Below are positions 9,558 through 17,027 of a stretch of DNA of 64,000 nt, piece after piece (positions within the stretch are counted from its first letter, which is position 1; the number at the start of each line of letters is the position of its first letter). The stretch lies in contig NZ_AP019777.1 in NCBI RefSeq assembly GCF_019669905.1, forward strand, positions 3,906,001 through 3,970,000. The letters run 5' to 3'. The translations under genes were made by a program, and so were the position numbers. A model generated the notes under the pieces. It had not been told where the DNA came from and did no database searches. It was given only the letters and a program-made list of their open reading frames with translations. The DNA comes from Methylomonas koyamae (GTDB lineage Bacteria; Pseudomonadota; Gammaproteobacteria; Methylococcales; Methylomonadaceae).

Positions 9558-9588
9558 GAAAAAGATTTGTTTTAGAAAGCAGGCCCGC

Positions 9589-9616
9589 ATTATAGCGAAT
9601 TGGCGGAAGCGGCAAT
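9589..9616 (-). promoter_or_regulatory. Promoter of the ABC exporter gene
   Basis: On the minus strand a perfect TATAAT (9594-9589) lies 31 bases upstream of the chosen ATG. A weak -35 candidate ATTGCC (9616-9611) sits 16 bases further up. Confidence 0.55.
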
Positions 9617-9733
9617 TTCGTGCGCGCTGCCTTAACCGCGCCCATCTCCTGAGGATGTACACAAAATTAAATCGCCCGGCTCACCCCGTCTGCACTGACT
9701 TTGGCCAACCCGCTGCTATTACCTTGCACCAAC

Positions 9734-9835
9734 AACGCCGCACATGCCCGCGGCCGGGGATTGATACTGGTCAGTAATAACTTGCTGGAATTCGAGCGGG
9801 TACCGGGATTATTGATGGAGAATTGGTTGGGATGA
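9734..9835 (+). pseudogene. 3' remnant of a vapC toxin gene
   Basis: The last 33 codons read AAHARGRGLILVSNN followed by LLEFERVPGLLMENWLG and stop, which matches the C terminus of the intact VapC at 11603-12004 (AAHARSHGLILVSNN, LREFERVPGLLMENWLE). No PIN-domain start or antitoxin precedes it; the preceding sequence belongs to the exporter promoter region. It is therefore a truncated paralogue, not a functional gene. Confidence 0.8.
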
Positions 9836-9929
9836 CTTTTTAGTGGGTAGGATGTGCTGAGCGCTAGCTAAGCGCATCAATCGCGATGCGGTGTACGTTG
9901 TTCAGCTCGTCCCTGTTTGGGGTTGATGT

Positions 9930-10220
9930 GTTTTGGTGTCGCTGGCGCGACGGCTCGATTTTGATGTCGGTTCGCGGACCGACAGCCGCGATGCATCCTC
10001 GCATCGCCCCTGACAGGCAACGCCGCTCAAATCCTCCGGTGCTCGGCGCGGCATAACCGGAGAAAGCCCCGCCATGAAATCGGAAGCGCCTAATATTTGC
10101 GAAGTTTTGTAGGGCGCCTTCGCAATAGCGTCACGCGCCGAATGCTTGAAGGCCAACATACGGCGCAATACGGCTTACGCCTATTGACACCCTACGGACT
10201 GCGACTTACGGTCTTGCGCG
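9930..10220 (+). repeat. Dispersed repeat, copy A
   Basis: This stretch begins GTGTCGCTGGCGCGACGGC and ends CCCTACGGACTGCGACTTACGG. It shares long blocks with 11143-11290, 12052-12466 and, inverted, 14270-14560. Its 3' part contains the GTAGGG...CCCTAC inverted pair typical of intergenic palindromic repeats. Short frames read through it but share no protein features. The rest of the 850-base gap between the exporter and the next gene (9836-9929, 10221-10409) shows nothing I can name. Confidence 0.8.
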
Positions 10221-10409
10221 GTACTGTGGCAACCGCAGGCGGGAAAAGGGCCTGAAGCAACTGGGGAGCTGGAGCGGGATTTGGTGGTGGTAGGCCGATG
10301 ACGGGGCTGCGGTTTTTTGCTATCGCTGTTTATGGGATGATTCGCGCCATAGCGCAGGTTTTGGTCCAAAGGAAATCCCATCAACGCATTTCAATTCGGA
10401 GTTCGTACC

Positions 10410-10676
10410 ATGAGCGTTTTTACCCAACAAATTCTCGAAGATATTGAAAACCTACCGCCGGAAATGCAGGCGGAAGCCTTGGGCTTTGTACACTTTCTAA
10501 GATCCAAATGGATTAGAACCGAAGCGGCCTCGAAACTTCGAGCAAGCAATAGCGGCGAAGCGGTCGCCGTTATGGCGGAAATAGCGGCTAGAGCGACTGC
10601 ATTTCAAGGCGTTGATACGCCGGAGGCTTGGCAAAGAGAAGTTCGCCAGGATAGGCCTCTGCCGGGAAGAGACTGA
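10410..10676 (+). CDS. Antitoxin of a PIN-type toxin-antitoxin pair (DUF2281-like)
   Basis: An 88-residue protein starting MSVFTQQILEDIENLPPEMQAEALGFVHFLRSKW. The N-terminal PxEMQxEALxFVxFL pattern is seen in small DUF2281-type antitoxins; the C-terminal tail, rich in charged residues, would wrap the toxin. The stop codon overlaps the toxin start by one base, the usual coupling in such pairs. Its partner toxin is frameshifted, so the pair is probably inactive unless the antitoxin has another role. Confidence 0.75.
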   Translation: MSVFTQQILEDIENLPPEMQAEALGFVHFLRSKWIRTEAASKLRASNSGEAVAVMAEIAARATAFQGVDTPEAWQREVRQDRPLPGRD

Positions 10677-11057
10677 TGCTGCTGGACAGCAATATCTTAA
10701 TTTATGCAGTACTACCGCAATATGCGTCGTTGCGGCAATGGTTTGCCCAACAAGCAAACTTAGGCGTATCCGAAATCAGCCGCTTGGAAGTGCTTGGCTA
10801 TCATCGGCTCACCGAGAAGAATAAACGGGATTTTCGACGGATGTTTAATACGTTGTTGGTCTATCCGATTTCCTCCGTCGTTATCGACTCAGCCATTCAT
10901 TTACGTCAGCAACGCAAAATGTCGGTGGGCGATGCCAATCGCCGCGACAGCATTGGAAAACCGTCAAACGTTAGTGACCCGAAACATCCAGGATTTCGCT
11001 TGGGTGGAGGGATTGAAGGTGGTCAACCCGTTATCGGACTTGGATATTGAGGGTTGA
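10676..11057 (+). pseudogene. PIN-domain toxin (VapC-like), frameshifted
   Basis: The frame opens MLLDSNILIYAVLPQY, with the first acidic residue of a PIN active site, and runs correctly to MSVGDA near 10936. There the frame is lost: after GCC the sequence reads AATCGCCGCG where a VapC-like ATCATCGCCGCG (GDAIIAATAL) would be expected, two bases short. The other frame continues the family sequence as AATALENRQTLVTRNIQDFAWVEG to the stop at 11055-11057. As written the product ends at 11050 with an unrelated tail and lacks the last active-site acidic residues. A real 2-base deletion and an assembly error are both possible. Confidence 0.75.
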
Positions 11058-11142
11058 CCAGTCAAACCCGATAAGGCGCGCTAAATTACGGTGGCCGACA
11101 GGATTCTGCCGACGCAAGGAGGTGCATCGATCACGACTGTTG

Positions 11143-11290
11143 CGCCCCGCCATGAAATCGGAAGCGCCTAATATTTGCGAGGTTTTGTAGGGCGGGTTAG
11201 CGATAGCGTCATGCGCCGAATGCTTGAAGATCAACATACGGCGCAATACGGCTTACGCCTATTGACGCCCTACGGATTGCGAATTACGGT
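11143..11290 (+). repeat. Dispersed repeat, copy B (short)
   Basis: Begins CCCCGCCATGAAATCGGAAG and ends CCCTACGGATTGCGAATTACGG. It equals the 3' half of copy A with a few changes and lies between the frameshifted toxin gene and the intact vapBC pair. Confidence 0.8.
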
Positions 11291-11305
11291 CTTTCGCAGG
11301 CTTGA

Positions 11306-11334
11306 TTGACGTGATACGGACGCGGGGATATATT
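11306..11334 (+). promoter_or_regulatory. Promoter of the vapBC operon
   Basis: TTGACG (11306-11311), a 17-base spacer and TATATT (11329-11334) form a near-consensus sigma-70 promoter 28 bases upstream of the antitoxin ATG. The following TATATTCCTTGTATATA stretch has imperfect dyad symmetry and could be the VapB operator. Confidence 0.7.
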
Positions 11335-11362
11335 CCTTGTATATAGCATTCCGGAGACGCCC

Positions 11363-11596
11363 ATGGCGACCAGTACCGTATTTACCAACAACCGCAGCCA
11401 AGCCGTGCGCCTGCCCGCCGACATGCGTTTTCCCGACAGCGTCAAAAAGGTTGAGGTTCGTGCCGTCGGGCAGGAACGCATCATTGCCCCGGCGGACGCG
11501 GCGTGGGACAGCTTTTTTCTCGATGGCCCGAGCGTCAGCGACGATTTTTTAAACGAACGCCCGAGCCAGCAGCAAGGCGAGCGCGAGAGTTTTTAA
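11363..11596 (+). CDS. vapB: VapB-type antitoxin (AbrB/SpoVT swapped-hairpin family)
   Basis: A 77-residue protein with the N-terminal DNA-binding fold signature TVFTNNRSQAVRLPADMRFPDSVKKVEV, typical of VapB. The C-terminal part (WDSFFLDGPSVSDDFLNERP) is the toxin-binding arm. It lies 6 bases before vapC and directly behind a good promoter, and would repress it as the VapBC complex. Confidence 0.9.
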   Translation: MATSTVFTNNRSQAVRLPADMRFPDSVKKVEVRAVGQERIIAPADAAWDSFFLDGPSVSDDFLNERPSQQQGERESF

Positions 11597-11602
11597 GCGC
11601 GC

Positions 11603-12004
11603 ATGTTGAAATATCTGCTCGACACCAACATCGTCATCTATGTGATCAAACAACGGCCGATCGAAGTATTGGCGACCTTCAACCGGCATCACGGCCGCAT
11701 GGCGATTTCCGCGATTACGCTGGCTGAGCTGATCCACGGCGCCGAAAAGAGCCAATTCCCCGCCCGCAACCTTGCTACGGTGGAAGACTTTTGCAGCCGT
11801 TTACAAGTATTGCCTTACACCGACAACGCCGCGATGCATTACGGCGGCATACGCGCGGCGTTGGAGAAAATCGGCCAGCCGATAGGTGTCAACGACCTGC
11901 ACATCGCCGCTCATGCCCGCAGCCATGGCTTGATATTGGTCAGCAATAATCTGCGAGAATTCGAGCGAGTGCCGGGGTTGTTGATGGAGAATTGGTTGGA
12001 GTGA
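11603..12004 (+). CDS. vapC: VapC toxin, PIN-domain ribonuclease
   Basis: The 133-residue protein has the PIN-domain acidic residues in order: LLDTNIVIYVIK (Asp near 6), the Glu of ISAITLAELIHGAEKS, Asp in IGVNDLHIAAHA, and a SNNLREFERVPGL end. VapC enzymes cleave tRNA or rRNA and stop growth when VapB is lost. The length is typical. The last 33 codons are duplicated in degraded form at 9734-9835. Confidence 0.92.
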   Translation: MLKYLLDTNIVIYVIKQRPIEVLATFNRHHGRMAISAITLAELIHGAEKSQFPARNLATVEDFCSRLQVLPYTDNAAMHYGGIRAALEKIGQPIGVNDLHIAAHARSHGLILVSNNLREFERVPGLLMENWLE

Positions 12005-12011
12005 TTTTTTA

Positions 12012-12033
12012 GCGCCCTCTCCTTGCGGGAGAG
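12012..12033. repeat. Short palindrome downstream of vapC
   Basis: CCCTCTCC, a TTGC loop and GGGAGAGGG form a strong hairpin 7 bases after the vapC stop. No T tract follows on the plus strand, so it may be an extragenic palindrome more than a terminator. Confidence 0.55.
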
Positions 12034-12051
12034 GGTTGGGGTGAGGGGATA

Positions 12052-12466
12052 AAATGTGTCGCTGGCGCGACGGCTTGATTTTGATGTCGGGTCTCGGCCC
12101 GACAGCCGAGATACTTTTCTTTGCTCCGCCAAAGAAAAGTATCCAAAAGAAAGGCGGCCCGGATGCCGCTTTCTCCCTGCGCTCCGAAGGATTTGAACGG
12201 GGTTTTCCGAAGGGGCATCCCAGCCCCTGCGGAAAACGCGATGCATCCTTGCATCGCCCCTGACGGGCAACGCCGCTCAAATCCTCCGGTGCTCGGCGCG
12301 GCAAAACGGGAGAAAACCCCGCCGCGAAATCGGAAAGCATCTAATATTTGCGAGTTTTGTAGGGTGCATTAGCGATAGCGTCATGCGCCGAATGCTTGGA
12401 GGCCAACATACGGCGCAATACGGCTACGCCTATTGACGCCCTACGGATTGCGTCTTACGGCCTTAA
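12052..12466 (+). repeat. Dispersed repeat, copy C (longest)
   Basis: It opens AATGTGTCGCTGGCGCGACGG, contains an inverted pair ACTTTTCTTTG / CAAAGAAAAGT near 12112-12140, the shared block from GCGATGCATCCTTGCATCGC and the 3' block ending CCCTACGGATTGCGTCTTACGG. Copies A and B match parts of it; copy D (14270-14560) matches its first 260 bases in inverse orientation, so two inverted copies bracket the AT-rich cassette. Confidence 0.8.
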
Positions 12467-12476
12467 TATTTATTCT
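12448..12476 (+). promoter_or_regulatory. Putative promoter of the AT-rich cassette
   Basis: TTGCGT (12448-12453), 17 bases, TATTCT (12471-12476), 18 bases before the GTG start. The -35 element lies within the end of repeat copy C. Confidence 0.4.
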
Positions 12477-12494
12477 TATACACAAGGAGCAAAT

Positions 12495-13520
12495 GTGTCC
12501 CATATTAAAAAATTAGAATTTGGAAATTACACATTAAAGTTTGGCTCAGAAAAGGTATTGCTAGATTTATTTGATGAAGTGGTAATGCCATCTTTCTTCG
12601 AGATGAAATATATTAGGCGTCTCGAGGGAAAGTGCGATTACTTTTTTCTGGACACCAAGTTAGTTAAACTCAACAGCGACGAGAGCAATCCGGTAATTGG
12701 CATTTCTGGACGAATTGTCAAAAACACCAAATTGAAACGAGACCAAATTTTCAGACCCGAAGGCGGGTTAATCGAAGACAAGAGCGAACTGGAAACGGCA
12801 CCAAGCTCAACCTTTCTTCTAATACTAAATAATCACAGACTTATACTGTGCAAAGAGGTCTCGGGCGGACCGACCATACAAAATTTTCAGAGCACTAGCG
12901 AATATTGCTTAAAGGCACGACATAAAGAATTTATAGACGAGCTATTTAATAAATTCAAAGAAGAACGAGACTTAAATCCAAACTTAGAGCGCATAACAAA
13001 ATTATCTTTAATTGAAAAGAGTCCATATCCAAGCCTGAGAATTACTCCTTTATCCGACAAAGAAAGTTTAAAAACTTTTGTCTCTAGATTTGATCACATA
13101 GACAAGATAACAATTACACTACTTTCAACCAATAGCGAAGAAATTAATAACGATGACTTCTGGTCGGATTTTAGAAAAAAAGGCGAAGACATAAACAGTA
13201 TTGCGGCTAAAGTCGAGTTCTCGAACTCAAAAAAAGGGCTCGATAATAACAGTGTATATACTCAAGCAATGTCTGCATCTAAGCTTGGAAACTCTGAAAT
13301 TAAGTTAAAAGGCTATGACTCGCAAGGAGACACCATTAGAGGCACAAACGACGACTTTAGCCTAAGTGTCGATTTATTAGAGTTACCTAAAAAACCAGAA
13401 AAAGCTGCGACCGTAAAGTACAATCAATTTATGGCCTTAGCTGAGGCAGGAGTAATCACATTACCCGCAGTGCCGCAAAATATAATCGGCAAAATAAAAG
13501 AAATTTTTGGAAGGCTATAA
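12495..13520 (+). CDS. Unknown protein, first gene of an AT-rich two-gene cassette
   Basis: I place the start at GTG 12495 (VSHIKKLEFGNYTLKFG), with AAGGAG at 12484-12489, giving 341 residues; the frame is open further upstream but that part is repeat DNA. The protein is soluble, rich in Lys, Asn and Glu, without a signal peptide or a motif I can name. A central segment (SSTFLLILNNHRLILCKEVSGGPTI) looks like a beta-rich core; the C-terminal third holds VYTQAMSASKLGNSEIKLKGYD. Base composition is far more AT-rich than the flanking genes, a sign of recent transfer. It ends one base before the membrane-protein gene, so the two act together. The setting among toxin-antitoxin genes suggests defence, but this is inference. 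Confidence 0.8.
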   Translation: MSHIKKLEFGNYTLKFGSEKVLLDLFDEVVMPSFFEMKYIRRLEGKCDYFFLDTKLVKLNSDESNPVIGISGRIVKNTKLKRDQIFRPEGGLIEDKSELETAPSSTFLLILNNHRLILCKEVSGGPTIQNFQSTSEYCLKARHKEFIDELFNKFKEERDLNPNLERITKLSLIEKSPYPSLRITPLSDKESLKTFVSRFDHIDKITITLLSTNSEEINNDDFWSDFRKKGEDINSIAAKVEFSNSKKGLDNNSVYTQAMSASKLGNSEIKLKGYDSQGDTIRGTNDDFSLSVDLLELPKKPEKAATVKYNQFMALAEAGVITLPAVPQNIIGKIKEIFGRL

Positions 13521-13521
13521 T

Positions 13522-14136
13522 ATGCCATACAAATTTGATGACTCGTTGCTCACTAATGAAAAATCACTTTGGGACATTTACAAATCAGCCAGAAAAATAC
13601 AACCAAATAAATTTCAGCTACTTTTGGTTTTATTAGTTATGCTCTTTCTTGGTATTAATGCATTCATCTTTGAAAGTAACGTGCCAATCATGTTGAGCGA
13701 TGTACGCGTTTGGGCTGCAAATGGATTTAATTTCTCAATAACAACTCTTGGATTCTTAATAGCAGGATTTACTATTTTTGCGACCCTGTCTAAGCCAGAA
13801 ATGATGCTTGCCATGATGGAGCATACAAACAAAGAAACAGGACTTCCAACGCTTAAATACAACTTCTTTACTTTCATGAATGTATTTATAGCCTATATAG
13901 CCCTCGCGTTGTTTTATCTGTTAATAATTCTGCTGGGACAGCCTCATGGATTTATGAGCAATTTTTTGGCGTTACTACCAGATGAAAGTTATTTTAAAGC
14001 TACGCTTATTAAAATCAGCTATGTTCTCGTTGGGACTAGTTTTGTTTATTTGCTACTACTTCTAAAATCATTCATATTTAACATCTATGCTATTGTGATG
14101 AATTTTCTTAGATGGGAATATCATGCAAACAATTAA
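13522..14136 (+). CDS. Unknown four-helix membrane protein, second gene of the AT-rich cassette
   Basis: 204 residues from ATG 13522 (MPYKFDDSLL), with GGAAGG at 13509-13514 and one base after the previous stop. Four hydrophobic segments are visible: near FQLLLVLLVMLFLGINAFIF, FSITTLGFLIAGFTIFATL, FFTFMNVFIAYIALALFYLLIILL and ISYVLVGTSFVYLLLLLKSFIF. A soluble sensor or effector gene followed by a small polytopic membrane protein recalls membrane-effector defence pairs such as Kiwa, but I see no homology that would support that name. Confidence 0.8.
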   Translation: MPYKFDDSLLTNEKSLWDIYKSARKIQPNKFQLLLVLLVMLFLGINAFIFESNVPIMLSDVRVWAANGFNFSITTLGFLIAGFTIFATLSKPEMMLAMMEHTNKETGLPTLKYNFFTFMNVFIAYIALALFYLLIILLGQPHGFMSNFLALLPDESYFKATLIKISYVLVGTSFVYLLLLLKSFIFNIYAIVMNFLRWEYHANN

Positions 14137-14269
14137 CTTGATGAAATACACGCCCTAATAGCCCGCATAGGAGTGCTGAGTGAATACGAAGCGCATCGGT
14201 CGCGAACGATGCGCCTCACGTTGTGAGGCACATCCTACGAAATTTTTTCCGATTTTCAGCCATCAATGA

Positions 14270-14560
14270 ATGGTTGCGAAGTCAAATTGGCGATGGTTTT
14301 CTCCCCTGATGCCGCGCCGAGCACCGGAGGGTTTGGGCGGATCAGCCCGTTAGGGGCGATGCAAGGATGCATCGCGTTTTTCGCAGGGGCTGGGATGCCC
14401 CTTCGAAAAACCCCGTCCAAACCCTTCGGAGCACAGGATCAAAGCGGCATGGGGTGTCTTTTCTTTTGGGTACTTTTCTTTGGACAAGCAAAGAAAAGTA
14501 CCTCGGCTGTCGGGCCGAGACCCGACATTTAAAAACGTCGTCGCGACAGCGACACCAAAT
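14270..14560 (-). repeat. Dispersed repeat, copy D, inverted relative to A-C
   Basis: Read on the minus strand it repeats the GTGTCGCTG...GACGACG start, the ACTTTTCTTTG motif and the GCGATGCATCCTTGCATCGC block of copy C. It ends the AT-rich cassette region. The remaining 240 bases to 14802 hold no gene that I can support. Confidence 0.75.
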
Positions 14561-14802
14561 AATCAATAGCTCTCAACCCCGGATTCCGCCCCGCTTCCCC
14601 CAAGCTACGCGTCAAACAAAAATATAACCATCACCTCATTCATAACGACTCCACAACCGCAAAACCTTGACCTGTTTTTTGCCGTTTAAAACTTGGTAAA
14701 TCAAGCAGCCAGCGTAGCCTGGATGAAATGCAATGAAATCCAGGGAATACGGACTTCATCTCCGAATTCCGCCGCTACTTCCAGACTACATTCCCAATTT
14801 CG

Positions 14803-15210
14803 TCAAGACTGTTCGAACGGGTTTAATAAGTTGACCCCAAAACCGCGAAAGTCGGCCACGTTGCGGGTAACCACCGTCAGGCCGTGTATTCGGGCGGTAG
14901 CGGCGATCATTGCGTCTTCGTACAGCGTGTCCGAGGTCTTATGCATTAACTTGGCCCAACAGCGGAACACGGCGGCGTCCATCGCCAGCACTTGGTAAAC
15001 GCCGGCGAGTAAATCCAGCCAGCGTTCGATTTGGCGGGCTTTTTCTTGATCTTGGTCGCGCGTCAATTCGATGCCGGCCTGAATTTCGCCGATGGTGACC
15101 GCGGAAATAAACAGTTGCCGGTCGTCGATGGCTTGTAACCAGGCGACCACGCCGCCGTGCGGTTTAGGTTTGCGCAGTTCCGATACGATATTGGTATCGA
15201 GCAAGTACAT
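14803..15210 (-). CDS. PIN-domain toxin (VapC/FitB type)
   Basis: The 135-residue protein starts MYLLDTNIVSELRKPKPHGGV, the start seen in FitB-like VapC toxins, and has ISAVTIGEIQAGIE, DAMIAATARIHGLTVVTRNVADFRGFGV with the conserved acidic residues. It lies 4 bases after its Phd-type antitoxin. The predicted activity is site-specific RNA cleavage. Confidence 0.92.
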   Translation of the reverse strand: MYLLDTNIVSELRKPKPHGGVVAWLQAIDDRQLFISAVTIGEIQAGIELTRDQDQEKARQIERWLDLLAGVYQVLAMDAAVFRCWAKLMHKTSDTLYEDAMIAATARIHGLTVVTRNVADFRGFGVNLLNPFEQS

Positions 15211-15214
15211 CGAA

Positions 15215-15472
15215 TTAATCCGCTTCGGCGACCGGGCGGCGGCGGGCTCGGCCGCGCGCGGGCAATATCAATTCGGCGCGGGCTTCATCGGATAGCAGCA
15301 GTTGTTTCAACGAGGGTTGAGCGTTGGCTTGCAGACGGTTCCAGATTGCCACCGGCACTAGCACGGCGGTTTGTTTGCCGCGCTTGGTGACCATTTGTGG
15401 GCCGTCGTGTTGGCAAGCATCCAATAATTCGCTGAAGCGCGCTTTGGCATCTTGTACGGGCCAGGATTGCAT
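15215..15472 (-). CDS. Phd/YefM-family antitoxin
   Basis: 85 residues beginning MQSWPVQDAKARFSELLDACQHDGPQMVTKRGKQTAVLVPVAIW, the complete Phd/YefM DNA-binding fold. The start ATG 15472 has AGAGGTGG upstream. The C-terminal part contacts the toxin encoded 4 bases downstream. Confidence 0.92.
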   Translation of the reverse strand: MQSWPVQDAKARFSELLDACQHDGPQMVTKRGKQTAVLVPVAIWNRLQANAQPSLKQLLLSDEARAELILPARGRARRRPVAEAD

Positions 15473-15491
15473 AAACCACCTCTTCTGACTA

Positions 15492-15531
15492 ACTGGCTGA
15501 CCAGTATAGTAGCCAATCGGTTAAGGCTCAA
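15492..15531 (-). promoter_or_regulatory. Promoter and operator of the phd-type toxin-antitoxin operon
   Basis: On the minus strand TTGAGC (15531-15526), 17 bases and TATACT (15508-15503) form a promoter. The perfect palindrome ACTGG-CTGA-CCAGT at 15492-15505 overlaps the -10 element and the probable transcription start, so it is a good candidate for the antitoxin operator. Confidence 0.65.
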
Positions 15532-15924
15532 TCACGGAGAGGCCTGTTGTTAGCGGCCTGTGCCTATATGCAAGCAAGCCAAAAGCGACGGGCCACCGGC
15601 GAGACGCGATAGCTAAAACCGAAAAATTATCCCCAGCCCATTTGCAGCACAAACACTCCGCCTAACAAAGCGGTGGAACGAAGAAATGCACCACTCGCCC
15701 CCTCGTTTGCGTAACCGGGCCTGAGCGAATGGCAACGGATCGTCTTCACCCTGCACCGCTGCGCTTCCGGCAAGCGCCTGCAACATCACCAACCCTCCGG
15801 TAACCCGCGCGAAAAATTTGCCCACCGCCCGAATTCGGCGCATGATCCGGGCCGCACGCCACCCCATTCAGCCACCAGACCGGGCGCCGAGCGTACCGGC
15901 CGCAAATCCTGCAGCGAGGTTGTT
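15532..15924. other. Intergenic region without recognisable gene
   Basis: An 84-codon minus-strand frame at 15613-15867 crosses this stretch, but its product has no domain-like pattern and no clear ribosome site. I see no repeat or RNA gene. Confidence 0.4.
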
Positions 15925-16806
15925 ATGTCATTGGGATATCACCGCTACATCAAAGGCCGCCTTGTGGTGCGGCAACGGCAATCGCCGGACGGCGACAGCA
16001 TGCGTTTCATCGCCGACGACATGGCGCTGTTCAAGGGCCTGCCCCGCTTCGCCCGGCCCAGCGAGGCCGGCGGCGAGGAAAGCTACCAATTGCGCTTTCA
16101 AGCGATAGACTCGCCGGAACTGCATTACGGCGGCGCCGAACAACCGCACGGCCTGGAAAGCCGTAACGGCCTGCTGGAATGGCTGGGCGTCGATCCCGCC
16201 GGCTGGGACTGGGCCGTCGCTCCCAGCGGCTTTGCCTGGGAAACCGAGGCCGCGATATTGTGCGACGGCTTCGAGGGCCACGGCCGGCCGATTGCGTTTG
16301 TGTTGCCTCGGCAGAAAATCAAGGACGGCGCAGACGTAAAACTGACCAAGGCGCTACTCGGCAAAACCTACAACTACCACGCTGCCGCCAGCGGACTGGC
16401 CTATCTGGGCTTGTATTCTGGCGGCCTGTCCTTCGACACCCAAACCCGGCTAATTGCCGCCTACCAACAGGCCAAAACCGCACGGCTCGGCATCTGGCGC
16501 TTGGACCGTAGCAGACGCTTTACCGTCTCGACGCTGGACGACCTCGGCCCCGAAACCGGCGTGTTGGTGTATCCGAAAATCTTCCGTCGCTGCGTGGACG
16601 CGCTGCGCTGGGTCGGCGGAGAATTCGAACCCGGCCGCGACCTGGACAATTTCCTGGCCGAGCGTACCGGCGAAGACGACCAACTGTTGGTGCGCTCGAT
16701 CTACGGCGGCCAGGTCAAAATCCGGCTCAGCCAAGTGCTGGAGCAGCTCAACAGCCAGATTAGAATTGAGTTGGATTTGAATACGGTGGAGTTCGTTTCC
16801 AAGTAA
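15925..16806 (+). CDS. SNase-like (staphylococcal nuclease fold) protein
   Basis: The 293-residue protein has a thermonuclease-like opening: RYIKGRLVVRQRQSPDGDSMRFIADD and then YQLRFQAIDSPELHY, close to the VRLxGIDxPE motif of SNase domains, with YLGLYSGGLSFDTQTRLIAAYQQAKTARLGIW matching the usual helical end. The first 200 residues cover this fold; the last 90 are an unknown extension. There is no signal peptide. Catalytic arginines are not certain, so nuclease activity is a suggestion. A GAGGTTGTT site precedes the ATG. It has no operon partner. Confidence 0.7.
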   Translation: MSLGYHRYIKGRLVVRQRQSPDGDSMRFIADDMALFKGLPRFARPSEAGGEESYQLRFQAIDSPELHYGGAEQPHGLESRNGLLEWLGVDPAGWDWAVAPSGFAWETEAAILCDGFEGHGRPIAFVLPRQKIKDGADVKLTKALLGKTYNYHAAASGLAYLGLYSGGLSFDTQTRLIAAYQQAKTARLGIWRLDRSRRFTVSTLDDLGPETGVLVYPKIFRRCVDALRWVGGEFEPGRDLDNFLAERTGEDDQLLVRSIYGGQVKIRLSQVLEQLNSQIRIELDLNTVEFVSK

Positions 16807-16839
16807 ATCGGAATATCCAAACGATTTGGGACGGTGGCA

Positions 16840-16880
16840 GCTTGCTCCGGATCGGCCACCGGGCAATTGTTGACGCTGTC
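16840..16880. repeat. 41-bp direct duplicate of the nifS 3' end
   Basis: The 41 bases from GCTTGCTCCGG to GACGCTGTC are identical to 17050-17090 within the last codons of nifS, 210 bases away and in the same orientation. It looks like a leftover of a local duplication. Confidence 0.85.
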
Positions 16881-16965
16881 TCACCCCGTAGGCCGGAATA
16901 AGCACAAGCGTTTCCGGCACGCTTTGCGTCGGAAACACCTTCCGGCTGACTCCAGTCTACGGGAA
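16881..16965. repeat. Dispersed GTAGGCCGGAATAAGC-type repeat
   Basis: The element runs from CCCCGTAGGCCGGAATAAGC to CCAGTCTACGGG and its ends are inverted. A related sequence, inverted, occurs at 52570-52618 (GCTTATTCCGGCCTACGGG). Confidence 0.65.
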
Positions 16966-17027
16966 TTAGCATTCCTTACAAACCCGCCGCGACACCGCCA
17001 ATCAAAGCGGTGCCGCGGTATTCGCCA

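Noticed and set aside
9902..10168. 88-codon minus-strand frame with a similar one at 11031-11246
   Set aside because: Both are translations of the dispersed repeat; similarity reflects DNA repetition, not protein conservation.
12396..12494. ATG-initiated extension of the AT-rich cassette's first gene
   Set aside because: Those codons are dispersed repeat DNA; the GTG at 12495 has an AAGGAG site and marks the change to AT-rich sequence.
12495..14136. Naming the AT-rich pair Kiwa
   Set aside because: The layout of a soluble protein with a four-helix membrane protein is similar, but gene order differs and I see no sequence similarity to KwaA or KwaB.
15613..15867. 84-codon minus-strand frame
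   Set aside because: No ribosome site, no domain pattern, and unlike neighbouring genes in residue make-up.
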